Below are positions 19,307-27,733 of a stretch of DNA of 64,000 nucleotides, piece by piece (the first letter of the stretch is position 1; each line of letters starts with the position of its first letter). The notes below the pieces were generated by a model. The model was given only the letters and a program-made list of their open reading frames with translations, ran no database searches and had not been told where the DNA came from. A program made the translations under genes and the position numbers. The DNA comes from Limnobacter sp. CACIAM 66H1 (lineage in GTDB: Bacteria > Pseudomonadota > Gammaproteobacteria > Burkholderiales > Burkholderiaceae_B). The stretch covers positions 1 to 64,000 of the forward strand of contig NZ_LUJK01000010.1 in NCBI RefSeq assembly GCF_001601825.1, given 5' to 3'.

Positions 19307-21024
19307 GATTGGCTGCCTCTGGCCCCGGATTCCAATTCCTGAGGAAAGTAGCGAATAACGCAGTCAATCGGATTGGGGGCGGCCTGGCCCAAGCCGCAAA
19401 TGGAGGCATCGCGCATGACGGCAGAAAGCTCCCGCAACAACGGTACATTCCATCGGGGCTGATTGATCAAGGCCAGGGCTTTGGCGGTACCGGTGCGGCA
19501 GGGCGTGCATTGCCCACAGCTTTCATGCACGAAAAACCGCATCAGATTGCGGGCCATGTTCACGGCGCTGTCAGCTTGAGAGAACACCACAACGGCCGCG
19601 GAGCCGATAAAGCAGCCGTGGGGTTGCAGGGTGTCGAAATCAAGTGGCACATCGGCCAGTGCCGCTGGCAATATTCCGCCAGACGCGCCGCCTGGCAAAT
19701 AGCCGTAAAGTGTATGGCCGGGTTGCATGCCATCGCAGTACTCGGAAATCAGCTCGTTCAGGGTAATACCTGTTGGGGCCAGGTGAACGCCGGGTTTTTT
19801 CACGCGTCCTGACACAGAATATGACCGTAGACCACTTCGCCCGTGGCGACCCTGTTTGGAGAACCAGCCGGCCCCTTTTTCAAGGATGGTGGGTACCCAG
19901 TACAAGGTTTCAAAGTTGTGAACCAGTGTGGGTTTGTTGAACAAACCCACTTGAGCCACGTAAGGCGGGCGTAGTCTTGGTAATCCACGTTTGCCTTCAA
20001 TCGACTCCAGCATGGCCGATTCTTCACCGCAAATGTAGGCGCCTGCACCACGACGAAGTTCAATGGCGGGCATGTTGCTTATCGGCGGTTTGGCTTTCAG
20101 AAGGGCCAGTTCGTTTTGCAGCATGGCCCGGCAGGCGTGGTATTCGTCGCGCAGGTAAATGTAAATGGCGCTGGCTTGAACGGCCCAAGCGGCAATCAGC
20201 ATGCCCTCCAAAAATTGATGTGGGTTGTGTTCAAGGTAGCTTCGGTCTTTGAAAGTACCGGGTTCGCCTTCATCAATGTTCACAGCCATCAAACGAGGTG
20301 CGTGTTGCTCGCGCACAATGGCCCACTTCTTACCGGCTGGAAAACCCGCGCCACCCAGGCCGCGCAGGCCTGAATTCGAGAGCGTGTCGATGACCGATTC
20401 AACTGTGCGTGTCCCAGTTACACATTCGTGCAAAAGTTGATAACCCCCTGCGGCTTTGTATTGGGTCAAACCAGTGTGGCGCGTTGGCAAGGGCTTGGTG
20501 TGCTGACCGAACGCTGCTTCCATGATGTCATGATGATTGGCCCAGCCCATTTCATGCTGGCCCACAGCCGCAGCCGGGGCCTGCTCGCAACGCCCAATGC
20601 AGGGTACCGCTTGAACCCGCAGTGTGCTGCCCAGCAAGGCCGGCAATTGGTCGATCAGGCCCTGTGCACCTGCCATACAGCAAGCCGGGCCATTGCAAAG
20701 GCGCACAGTCAGGGTGTGGTTCCCCGAGCTTTTCGAATCGACCACATCAAAGTGGTGATAAAAAGTAGCCACTTCAAACACTTCGGTCTGTGACAGCTTC
20801 AGGCATTCAGCCAGCGCAGCGAGGTGAGTTTTTGGCAGGCAGCCGAGGTGGTCCTGCAGCAGGTGGAGGTATTCAATCAGCAGGTCGCGACGCAATGTTT
20901 CCCCGCCCAGAACGGCTAGGACTTCGGACATGCTGTGCGAATCAATTTGTCGACCTTTGGGCTTTTTGCGGTGTTGTTGCGCAAAGTCAACAGCAGTTGC
21001 AATCGGTATGATTGCTGGGTTCAT
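19303..21024 (-). CDS. formate dehydrogenase beta subunit, fused NuoE/NuoF-type diaphorase
   Basis: This subunit passes electrons from the formate site to NAD+. Residues about 1-160 are NuoE-like with a thioredoxin-fold [2Fe-2S] site (CNGPACCMAG and VPCIGRCEQAPA). Residues about 190-573 are NuoF-like, with FMN/NADH segments (GLRGLGGAGFPAGKKW, GAGAYICGEESAMLESIEGK) and a C-terminal [4Fe-4S] motif (ESCGQCTPCRTGT). In many Fds enzymes these are two proteins (FdsG and FdsB); here they are one, as in FDH1 of Methylobacterium. The ATG at 21024 starts the operon, and the stop overlaps the alpha-subunit start (ATGA), so expression should be stoichiometric. Confidence 0.93.
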   Translation of the reverse strand: MNPAIIPIATAVDFAQQHRKKPKGRQIDSHSMSEVLAVLGGETLRRDLLIEYLHLLQDHLGCLPKTHLAALAECLKLSQTEVFEVATFYHHFDVVDSKSSGNHTLTVRLCNGPACCMAGAQGLIDQLPALLGSTLRVQAVPCIGRCEQAPAAAVGQHEMGWANHHDIMEAAFGQHTKPLPTRHTGLTQYKAAGGYQLLHECVTGTRTVESVIDTLSNSGLRGLGGAGFPAGKKWAIVREQHAPRLMAVNIDEGEPGTFKDRSYLEHNPHQFLEGMLIAAWAVQASAIYIYLRDEYHACRAMLQNELALLKAKPPISNMPAIELRRGAGAYICGEESAMLESIEGKRGLPRLRPPYVAQVGLFNKPTLVHNFETLYWVPTILEKGAGWFSKQGRHGRSGLRSYSVSGRVKKPGVHLAPTGITLNELISEYCDGMQPGHTLYGYLPGGASGGILPAALADVPLDFDTLQPHGCFIGSAAVVVFSQADSAVNMARNLMRFFVHESCGQCTPCRTGTAKALALINQPRWNVPLLRELSAVMRDASICGLGQAAPNPIDCVIRYFPQELESGARGSQS

Positions 21025-21215
21025 CTTTTCTCCGCCTTCTGTTGTTCGCCCTATTAGGCCGTGATTGAACTTACACAGCCCTTTCTAGGACCAAGGGCTT
21101 GTGCTGAAGTTCATCGTAAACCTGTCTATCCAATTGCCGTTAGTGCATTCTGTCAACCCAAGTTTGCTGCGCTGCGGTAGCATCCTGTTCTTGAATCAGT
21201 TTTCGAAAAATGTGT

Positions 21216-22175
21216 ATGAAAAACAAGCCTTTTGGCATTTTCCTGGCGTCCATGTTGACCTTGGTGTTGTCGGCCTGTGCCACGGTTGCACCGCCAGTGG
21301 CGCCCTTGCCTGAACCTGTACCTGCTGCCCAGGCGCAAGACCCAATTGCACCAAAAACCCGCGAGCCAGTGGTCGCTTTGGTGCTGGGGGGCGGCGGTGT
21401 GAAGGGCTTTGCCCATGTGGGTGTGATCAAGGTGCTGGAAAGCCACGGTATCAAACCCAGCATTGTGGTGGGTACCAGCGCGGGCAGCTTTGTAGGCGCT
21501 TTGTATGCCAGCGGCATGAATGCTTACACCTTGCAAAGCGTTGCTTTGGGCATGCAGGAAGCCGATATTCGCGACCTGACCTTGAGCAGTCAGGGGTTTC
21601 TGATAGGCGACAAATTGCAGCAGTATGTGAATACGCAAGTGAAGAATAAAGCCATTCATCAGTTCCCGATTCGTTTTGCAGCGGTGGCCACAGACCTTGA
21701 AAGCGGAGAAAAAGTGGCCTTTAACTACGGCAACGCCGGGCAGGCTGTGCGTGCATCGTGCAGCATCCCCAACGTATTTTTACCCACTCGAATTGGGAAG
21801 CGTCAGTTTGTGGACGGTGGATTGGTCAGCCCTGTGCCGGTGCTCACGGCCCGTGAAATGGGTGCTGATGTGGTGATTGCGGTGGATATTTCTGCCAAAC
21901 CCCGCACTGGGGCTGGTGCCATGGGATGGTGGGGGTTGCTCGACCAGAGCATCAATATTCTGAGCCAACAGGCCATTCGTGCCGAGCTGGCCCGCGCCGA
22001 TGTGGTGATACAACCCAGTGTGCAGCATGCGGATGCATTGAACCTGGACCAGCGCCACGAGTTTTTGCTGGAGGGCGAAAAAGTGGCGCAGAAGCTGGTC
22101 CCGAAAATTCAAGCGGCCATACAGGGAAGCCGTGAACGGCTGATGGCACAATCAAACCCGCAGGCACGGCTGTAA
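21216..22175 (+). CDS. patatin-like phospholipase lipoprotein (RssA-like)
   Basis: This is a predicted outer- or inner-membrane lipoprotein with a serine acyl hydrolase domain. An N-terminal signal ends in the lipobox LSAC, with Cys at residue 21. The patatin fold follows: oxyanion loop GGGGVKGFAHVG, nucleophile elbow GTSAGS, and the dyad Asp in VDGGLVSPVPV. The substrate is probably a phospholipid or acyl ester. The ATG at 21216 is chosen over one 6 bases earlier because it gives a compact signal peptide. It is divergent from the formate dehydrogenase operon across about 190 bases and is followed after 22 bases by a response regulator. Confidence 0.9.
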   Translation: MKNKPFGIFLASMLTLVLSACATVAPPVAPLPEPVPAAQAQDPIAPKTREPVVALVLGGGGVKGFAHVGVIKVLESHGIKPSIVVGTSAGSFVGALYASGMNAYTLQSVALGMQEADIRDLTLSSQGFLIGDKLQQYVNTQVKNKAIHQFPIRFAAVATDLESGEKVAFNYGNAGQAVRASCSIPNVFLPTRIGKRQFVDGGLVSPVPVLTAREMGADVVIAVDISAKPRTGAGAMGWWGLLDQSINILSQQAIRAELARADVVIQPSVQHADALNLDQRHEFLLEGEKVAQKLVPKIQAAIQGSRERLMAQSNPQARL

Positions 22176-22197
22176 TTTTTCGCAGTACAATGCCCTG

Positions 22198-22893
22198 ATG
22201 ACACAAGAAAAAACAGGGCATTCAGACATGGGTTCGCAGACGGACAAACCCACGATTTTGATCGCTGAAGACCACCCGATGATTTCAATCATGTTGGCCG
22301 ACATGATTGATCAGCTGGTCAATCAAAGCGAGATCATTGTGGTGGAGAGCATGGAAAAAGCCAGAGGGGTTCAGGTCACCCCAGATTTGGTAATCGCTGA
22401 CCTGGATCTACCCGACTCCAAAGGTGTAAGCACCATCAACACTTTCGCTGTGTTGTTTCCCCAGTGCCCAAAACTGATTTGCTCCGGTGTGCTGGACAAA
22501 CATCTGGCGCGCGAGGCCGAGCGAGCTGGCTACTTTTATGTGAACAAGGCCAGCACCTACCCCGAGCTGCTGCGTGCCCTTCAAAACCTGTTGATACAGG
22601 CCGGTGTACTCGACGACGTACCCAAAGGCACGGAAAAGGCTGCCAACGAATATCATTCCAACATTTATGCCCCGGGGTCGGATAAACCGCTGACTTGGAA
22701 ACAGGTGGAAATCATGCGCAAAACGGCAGAAGGTTTGTCAGCGAAAGAGGTTGCGCGGGAAATGGACATTAGCCCAGACACGGTGCGTGGGCACATCAAA
22801 GAGATATTCTTGCGGCTTGGCGCCAAAAACAAAGGTCAGGCTGTTGATATTTTCATTCGGGCGGAACGCAAGGCGCGTTTACTCGATTCTTGA
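22198..22893 (+). CDS. NarL/FixJ-type two-component response regulator
   Basis: A receiver domain fills residues about 18-140, with EDHP for the acidic pocket and the acceptor Asp in LVIADLDLPDSKG. A LuxR-type helix-turn-helix follows at about 165-225 (LTWKQVEIMRKTAEGLSAKE, then VAREMDISPDTVRGHIKEIF). A few dozen variable residues link the two. No cognate kinase is adjacent. The receiver is notably like the truncated one at 1-259, which suggests paralogues. The gene is followed after 26 bases by a DUF4197 gene on the same strand. Confidence 0.92.
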   Translation: MTQEKTGHSDMGSQTDKPTILIAEDHPMISIMLADMIDQLVNQSEIIVVESMEKARGVQVTPDLVIADLDLPDSKGVSTINTFAVLFPQCPKLICSGVLDKHLAREAERAGYFYVNKASTYPELLRALQNLLIQAGVLDDVPKGTEKAANEYHSNIYAPGSDKPLTWKQVEIMRKTAEGLSAKEVAREMDISPDTVRGHIKEIFLRLGAKNKGQAVDIFIRAERKARLLDS

Positions 22894-22919
22894 ACACCGC
22901 GATGGCTGGGGAGGCCAAG

Positions 22920-23621
22920 ATGATCCATTTGATGCATTCCGTTCGGGCCTTGTTTGTGGCTTTGCTTGCGTTGATATTCGCTGGCACAGTGGCCGCGGCG
23001 GATTTAAGTGGCATTACCAGCAAAGAGGCTGTGACTGCGTTGCGCACCACCCTGAGCAAAGGGGCCGATTCAGCGGTGGGCAGTTTGGGCAAAACCGATG
23101 GTTTTTTGGGCAACCCGGCGGTGAGAATCAAGCTGCCGGAGTACCTGGAAAACAGCAGAGGCTTGTTGAAAATGGTGGGCATGGGTTCACAGCTGGACCA
23201 GATGGAGGTCAGCATGAACCGTGCAGCAGAAGCCGCAGTGCCTCAAGCGAAAGCCGTGTTGAAGAAAACGATACAAAACATGACGGTTGAAGACGCCAAA
23301 CAGGTACTGAGTGGCGGTGACACCGCAGTGACAGATTTTTTTCGCAGCAAGACGCAAGCCGATTTGTACACCCAGCTTTTGCCGATTGTGAAGGGCAAAA
23401 CCGCGCAGGTGGGTTTGGCACAGCAATACAATGCACTGGCCGAAAAGGGCAGCCGCTTTGGATTGGTGAAGGCTGAAGATGCCAATTTGGAGGGGTATGT
23501 CACCAACAAGGCGCTTGATGCGTTGTTTTTGATGGTGGCCGAAGAAGAGAAAGCGATTCGTGCCAATCCCGTTGCAGCTGGCAGTGCTGTGCTTAAGAAA
23601 GTGTTTGGGAGTTTGAAGTGA
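22920..23621 (+). CDS. DUF4197 family periplasmic protein
   Basis: This secreted protein has a Sec signal peptide (LFVALLALIFAGTVAAADLS). The DUF4197 body is recognised by the opening ITSKEAVTALRTTLSKGADS, the LLKMVGMGSQLDQMEVSMNR region and the C-terminal VTNKALDALFLMVAEEEKAI followed by RANP. The function of this family is unknown. The start is taken as the ATG at 22920 because GGGGAGG precedes it; the frame is open 30 bases further up. Its TGA overlaps a GTG (GTGA at 23618-23621) that begins the PCu(A)C reading frame, suggesting translational coupling. Confidence 0.88.
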   Translation: MIHLMHSVRALFVALLALIFAGTVAAADLSGITSKEAVTALRTTLSKGADSAVGSLGKTDGFLGNPAVRIKLPEYLENSRGLLKMVGMGSQLDQMEVSMNRAAEAAVPQAKAVLKKTIQNMTVEDAKQVLSGGDTAVTDFFRSKTQADLYTQLLPIVKGKTAQVGLAQQYNALAEKGSRFGLVKAEDANLEGYVTNKALDALFLMVAEEEKAIRANPVAAGSAVLKKVFGSLK

Positions 23622-24179
23622 AAAGAATGACTCAATTGGCCGTAGTGTCTCCTGTGTGCCTTGGTGGCCTGTTCAGAACACCATGATCATGGTGACGAGG
23701 CTGGGCATGTGCATGATTCGCCTTCCGCTGTGGAGCAGGCGGCAACGCCCTCACAAGTTCAGGATGGCATCACGGTTCAAAACGCCTGGGTGCGCCCCAC
23801 TGTGGGTGAGCAGGATGCAACCGGTGCGTATCTGACCATTACCAGTCAGGAACCGATTGCTTTGGTGGGTGTGGCCACGCCCGCTGCTGAAATTGCCGAA
23901 GTGCATGAAATGAAAATGGATGGCGACATCATGCGCATGCGTATGGCCGAACGCATTGAAATGAAAGCCGGTGAGCCGCTGGAACTGAAGCCGGGTGGCT
24001 ACCATGTGATGTTGATGGCTTTGACTTCACCGATAGAGGCAGGTCAGGAAATTGAATTGAGCCTGCAATTTGAAAAAGCAGATGGCAGCAAAGTTGAAAT
24101 GCCCGTGAAAGCCGTGGCGGGTCAAAACGCGGCAGGTGATCACCACAGCCATGGCGGCGGTGGTGATCACAAGCACTAA
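23618..24179 (+). CDS. PCu(A)C-type copper chaperone lipoprotein (one extra base in the signal-peptide region)
   Basis: The mature part is a periplasmic Cu(I) chaperone of the PCu(A)C family, which helps load copper into cytochrome oxidase. The copper ligands are visible in EVHEMKMDGDIMRMRM and GGYHVMLM, matching the H-M-H-M pattern. Both termini are His-rich (EHHDHGDEAGHVHD and GDHHSHGGGGDHKH). As written, the GTG at 23618 leads into VKRMTQLAVVSPVCLGGLFR and stops. Removing one base near 23649-23660, for example a C in TCTCCTG, gives MTQLAVVSLCALVACSEHH, a proper lipoprotein signal with lipobox LVAC joined to the chaperone. A downstream TTG at 23661 would give a signal-less protein and is unlikely to be the true start. 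Confidence 0.85.
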
Positions 24180-24194
24180 GGTCATCCAGCAGAT

Positions 24195-26252
24195 TTAGAA
24201 AGCCAGTTTCACACCCACCAGCGCGGAGCGCCCGCCCAGCGGAGTGTAGCCGCGCACGGTGTTCAGCGTGGTGGCTGAGAATGCCAGTTCGTCGGTCAGG
24301 TTTTGCAGGTTGGCAAACACTTCACCACCTGAGCGGCCCCAAGTGAACGCCTTGCCGATTCTCAAGTTCACGAGTTCGTAACCTTCCACTTTGGTATCAC
24401 CTGCACCAGCTTTGCTGTCGCTGACCCAGATCAGCTCCGGCGTGATGGTCCAGCCGGCTTGTGTGTAGGCTGCACTGGCGACCACACGTTGCGGGCTGAT
24501 GCGCGGCAAATTGCCTCCCCCATCGGTGCGTTTTCCACGGATCAAGTCGTACTGAACTGCGGGCTGCAATTTGCCAGAACCCACTGCGTAGGCAGTTTGA
24601 TAACCGAGCTCAATGCCTTGAAACTCAGCAGGTACCGCTGTGAAATCAAATACCTGAATGGGAGGCTCGCCCGGTTCAATGAACTGGGAATTGGCACCTG
24701 TACGCCCAATCAGGGCGATGTAATTGTTGTACCGGCTTGCAAACGCTGTGGCGTTGAACTTGGATTCGCCCCGTGCCCAAGTGCTGGTTAATTCGAGGTG
24801 ACGGCCGCGTTCCTCTTGCAAATTCGGATTGCCTTTCTCGTAAGCGTCTGTGGCCACATGCACGCCGTCGGCATACAACTCGAAGCTGGAGGGCGCACGC
24901 TCCACCCGAGACACCGAACCACCCAGCGACCAGCCATTGCCTATGGGCGCAGTGTAACCCAGTGAGAAAGAGCTGGGAGTAAAACTGCGGTTGATGGCAG
25001 GACCCGCATCTACACCGGCACCCGCCACCGGGCCATTCAAGGGCGATAAGCCACTGGTGGCTGCATTCACATCCACTTGGTCACCACGCAGACCGAATTC
25101 GAACACTCCGCTATTTTCCTGTCCGCGGCTGGCGCGGAAGATGGTGAAGATGCCTGTCTGGTCGGTGCTGGTGCTGGGCACAAAGGCCTCATCACCGATG
25201 GCTGAAAAGTCGGTGCGTTCAAACTGTACGCCAGTGCTGGTGTTGAAATTCAAACCGGCAATGGAAAATGGCTGCAGGGCCACTTCCACGCGGCCGTCCA
25301 CGCCATCGTTTACAAACAGGGTGGCGGGTGCACCATCTTCAAATTCCCGGTGTTGATAATCGGTTTTGGCCAGCCGGTATTTCACTTGCTTGAAGGCGGC
25401 GTTGTTGAAGTTTTGCTCGCCTTCCAGTGCGTAGCGCTCGCTTTCCATGCCAATGCGTACATCGAGCGATTTCGGAACACCGTATTCGTTGTTGTAACGT
25501 TCCGCGGATACGCCTATGTAGCCATTGCCGGTTTGGAACGAGGCTCCGATGGCTGCACCATCGGATTTCGAGGAGGAGTTTTGAACCCGGCTGCCCGTGA
25601 CACCGTCGGGGTCGGTGAAGGTGGGGGTTTCAAGGTCGCGCGTGGTGCGCTTGAATCCATCGAGGTGAATGCTGACCCCCTGCCCCAAACCGGCATCCAG
25701 CTTAAAGCCACCCGCTGTTTGATCCGCAGCGCCACCGCCCAGCAAGTTAACCTCACCCTGAAGGCCTTGGACGGGCGTGCGTGCAATACGTTGGTCGACC
25801 AGATTGACTACACCGCCGACCGCATTGCCACCGTAGGCCAGTGCGGCGGGGCCACGAAGGATTTCAACCTGGTGCAGGGAAAATGGATCGACTGGCAAAG
25901 CGTGATCGAAGCTGAGTGCAGACACATCGACGGTGGCAGCAGAATTGCGCAGAATCTTGATGCGGTCTGAGTCTTGCCCACGCACAATCGGGCGGCTTGA
26001 GTTGGGGCCAAAGCCGGTGGTGGAAACGCCGGGCTCGTAACGCAATGCATCACCCAAGGTGCTGGCGCCACTGGCATTCAGCTCATCGGCTGTGATCACG
26101 GAAAAAGGTTTGGTGATGGATTCCGGCTGCTCGGCTGTGCCGGTGATCACAACGGATTCAAGGAGGGCTTCTTGGGCCAGGGCTTGGGTTTGGGCGATGA
26201 AAAGCACGCTGGCCAGCGCCACGGCACGGCGCTGAAATTGGGATTTGTTCAT
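24195..26252 (-). CDS. TonB-dependent outer-membrane receptor, ZnuD-like
   Basis: This is a predicted outer-membrane importer of a metal or metal complex. The ATG at 26252 follows CAGGAAACAAC and starts a signal peptide ending in QALAQE. The TonB box lies in ESVVITGT. The plug domain has the family pattern PIVRGQDSDRIKILRNSAAT, then HALPVDPFSLHQVEILRGPA and NAVGGVVNLVDQRI. The barrel ends in LVGVKLAF with a terminal Phe. The plug resembles the zinc-piracy receptor ZnuD, and a His-rich small secreted protein is encoded just upstream on the same strand, both pointing to zinc or copper. It converges on the PCu(A)C gene. Confidence 0.9.
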   Translation of the reverse strand: MNKSQFQRRAVALASVLFIAQTQALAQEALLESVVITGTAEQPESITKPFSVITADELNASGASTLGDALRYEPGVSTTGFGPNSSRPIVRGQDSDRIKILRNSAATVDVSALSFDHALPVDPFSLHQVEILRGPAALAYGGNAVGGVVNLVDQRIARTPVQGLQGEVNLLGGGAADQTAGGFKLDAGLGQGVSIHLDGFKRTTRDLETPTFTDPDGVTGSRVQNSSSKSDGAAIGASFQTGNGYIGVSAERYNNEYGVPKSLDVRIGMESERYALEGEQNFNNAAFKQVKYRLAKTDYQHREFEDGAPATLFVNDGVDGRVEVALQPFSIAGLNFNTSTGVQFERTDFSAIGDEAFVPSTSTDQTGIFTIFRASRGQENSGVFEFGLRGDQVDVNAATSGLSPLNGPVAGAGVDAGPAINRSFTPSSFSLGYTAPIGNGWSLGGSVSRVERAPSSFELYADGVHVATDAYEKGNPNLQEERGRHLELTSTWARGESKFNATAFASRYNNYIALIGRTGANSQFIEPGEPPIQVFDFTAVPAEFQGIELGYQTAYAVGSGKLQPAVQYDLIRGKRTDGGGNLPRISPQRVVASAAYTQAGWTITPELIWVSDSKAGAGDTKVEGYELVNLRIGKAFTWGRSGGEVFANLQNLTDELAFSATTLNTVRGYTPLGGRSALVGVKLAF

Positions 26253-26346
26253 GTTGTTTCCTGAAATACAGCACGCCGCCTCCCAGCCCTGTTTTGACCA
26301 CACAAGGGCTCGGAAAGCGACAAAAAAATAAAGGGGATTGTTTACT

Positions 26347-26688
26347 TCAGGAAAAACCGGGCGGATCGCGTACACGCACACGCTGTGCAAACAGTGTGTT
26401 GCGAGGTGTTTGAGTCGCAATATGTGGCTTGCCCAATTCGACCAGCACCGGCAAAGCGCAGCCTGTTGGTGGATTGGAAACCGCAGCCTGCGCATTGGCA
26501 AGCCCATCAAACAGCAAGCAAGAATGGAGAATATCGCTGGAAGCGCTGTGCCCATGTGCGTGTGAATGGCCGTATTGCGACTCGGCCTGCAGTGAGTCCC
26601 GGTGCTCAATGCTGTGGGCAAGCCCTGCCCATTGCGTGGCCAAAACGGCCAGCGCGATTAGCATGTGTTGGAGCCAGCGGATGCGCAT
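26347..26688 (-). CDS. small secreted His-rich protein (DUF2946-like)
   Basis: About 113 residues with an N-terminal signal or anchor (QHMLIALAVLATQWAGLAHS), then a His-rich stretch (YGHSHAHGHSASSDILHSC) and a second Cys (PTGCALP). Such proteins are found next to TonB receptors for metals in betaproteobacteria and may bind the metal in the periplasm; this role is inferred. The start is set at the ATG at 26688; the frame is open to 26754, but a candidate operator falls in that extension. The gap to the receptor start is 94 bases, so the two are probably co-transcribed. Confidence 0.68.
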   Translation of the reverse strand: MRIRWLQHMLIALAVLATQWAGLAHSIEHRDSLQAESQYGHSHAHGHSASSDILHSCLLFDGLANAQAAVSNPPTGCALPVLVELGKPHIATQTPRNTLFAQRVRVRDPPGFS

Positions 26689-26707
26689 CGGGGAGATCAA
26701 TTCGATT

Positions 26708-26726
26708 AACTGCAATAAGTGTAGTT
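26708..26726. promoter_or_regulatory. imperfect palindrome upstream of the His-rich/TonB receptor genes
   Basis: AACTGCA and TGTAGTT are inverted with one mismatch around a 5-base AT-rich centre (ATAAG). The position, in the short gap upstream of the receptor unit, and the AT-rich shape would suit a Zur- or Fur-type repressor, but the match to any known consensus is weak. Confidence 0.35.
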
Positions 26727-26754
26727 TAACAAACCTGTCAAGCGGGGCCAGCAA

Positions 26755-27702
26755 TCAGTGCCCGGCTTTGCGGCGCATATTCTCCAGACGTTGGTCTTTC
26801 AAGGTCCAGATGTCACCGATCCAGGCTTTGAAACGGTTCTTGAACTCCAGATCGTTGCGGAAGTCGCCCGCGATCATGTCGGCTGGAATGGGCAGAATTT
26901 CGACATGCACTTGCATACGGGGTTGCTTTCCGCACAACCAGCTCCAGGTGATGTTTCCCTGGCTGGGCCCATACGCAATGGTGACATTCACCATGCCTGC
27001 GAACTGTTCGCCCATGGCGTTCAATGAGGCGGACAAGCCGCCATACTTGGGGCCCAGCAGGTGTGTGTAAGGCGATTTGGTTTTCGCTTTTTTGGCAGGT
27101 GTAAAGCGGGTTCCTTCCAGAAAGTTGATCACGGTGACCGGGCTTTCCTTGTACACGGCGCAGGCTTTGCGGGTGGTTTCCAGATCCTGGCTGGCCAAGG
27201 CCGGGTTGCGCGCGATGGCAGCGCGGCTGTGGCGCTTCATGAATGGGAAATCCATGGCCCAACACACGACACCCACAATCGGGACCCAGATCAGTTCTTT
27301 CTTCAGAAAGAACCGACCAAAAGGCGCATGGCCATGCAGTACGTCAAACAACACCACAATGTCGGCCCAGGCGGTGTGGTTGCTGATCACCAAATAGCTG
27401 CTGTGCGGTTTGAACTCGCCATGAATTTCGACCTGTCCTTGTTGGCCATGCAGCAGTTTGTACAGTTGCTTGTCTGAGCCAACCCACCAGGTTGCAATTT
27501 GTACACAGCAGTTCGAGGCCACGCGTTGCACCCTGTAAACCGGCACAAGGCGCAGCACGATGAAGGGGAACATCACGATGAACCAGAAAGTGATGCAAAG
27601 GCTCATCATGGTGACAGTGAGCACACCAACGACGGGTGCTGGAAGAATTTTGGACAGAGGCACTTTGGGAATCCAGGGCGGGTAGCTTTGCGGGCTGTTC
27701 AA
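26755..27702 (-). CDS. lysophospholipid acyltransferase family protein (PlsC/YihG-like)
   Basis: This is a membrane-bound acyltransferase of the 1-acylglycerol-3-phosphate acyltransferase superfamily. Two N-terminal hydrophobic segments lie at about residues 25-55 (VVGVLTVTMMSLCITFWFIV). The catalytic HX4D motif is NHTAWADI, and the substrate-phosphate motif is FLEGTRFTPAKK. At 315 residues, with a C-terminal extension after EILPIPADMI, it resembles YihG rather than housekeeping PlsC. The acceptor lipid is unknown. It is transcribed in the same direction as the phosphatase genes upstream. Confidence 0.9.
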   Translation of the reverse strand: MNSPQSYPPWIPKVPLSKILPAPVVGVLTVTMMSLCITFWFIVMFPFIVLRLVPVYRVQRVASNCCVQIATWWVGSDKQLYKLLHGQQGQVEIHGEFKPHSSYLVISNHTAWADIVVLFDVLHGHAPFGRFFLKKELIWVPIVGVVCWAMDFPFMKRHSRAAIARNPALASQDLETTRKACAVYKESPVTVINFLEGTRFTPAKKAKTKSPYTHLLGPKYGGLSASLNAMGEQFAGMVNVTIAYGPSQGNITWSWLCGKQPRMQVHVEILPIPADMIAGDFRNDLEFKNRFKAWIGDIWTLKDQRLENMRRKAGH

Positions 27703-27733
27703 TCAAACAGCCCGGATCTTACCCCAGAAACCC

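Noticed and set aside
23661..23687. TTG at 23661 as the true start of the PCu(A)C protein
   Set aside because: It would give a cytoplasmic protein starting inside the lipobox, which conflicts with a periplasmic copper chaperone.
26253..26621. N-terminal extension of the TonB receptor to 26621
   Set aside because: The 123 extra residues overlap the His-rich gene on the same strand in another frame and lack signal features; the ATG at 26252 has a good binding site and signal peptide.
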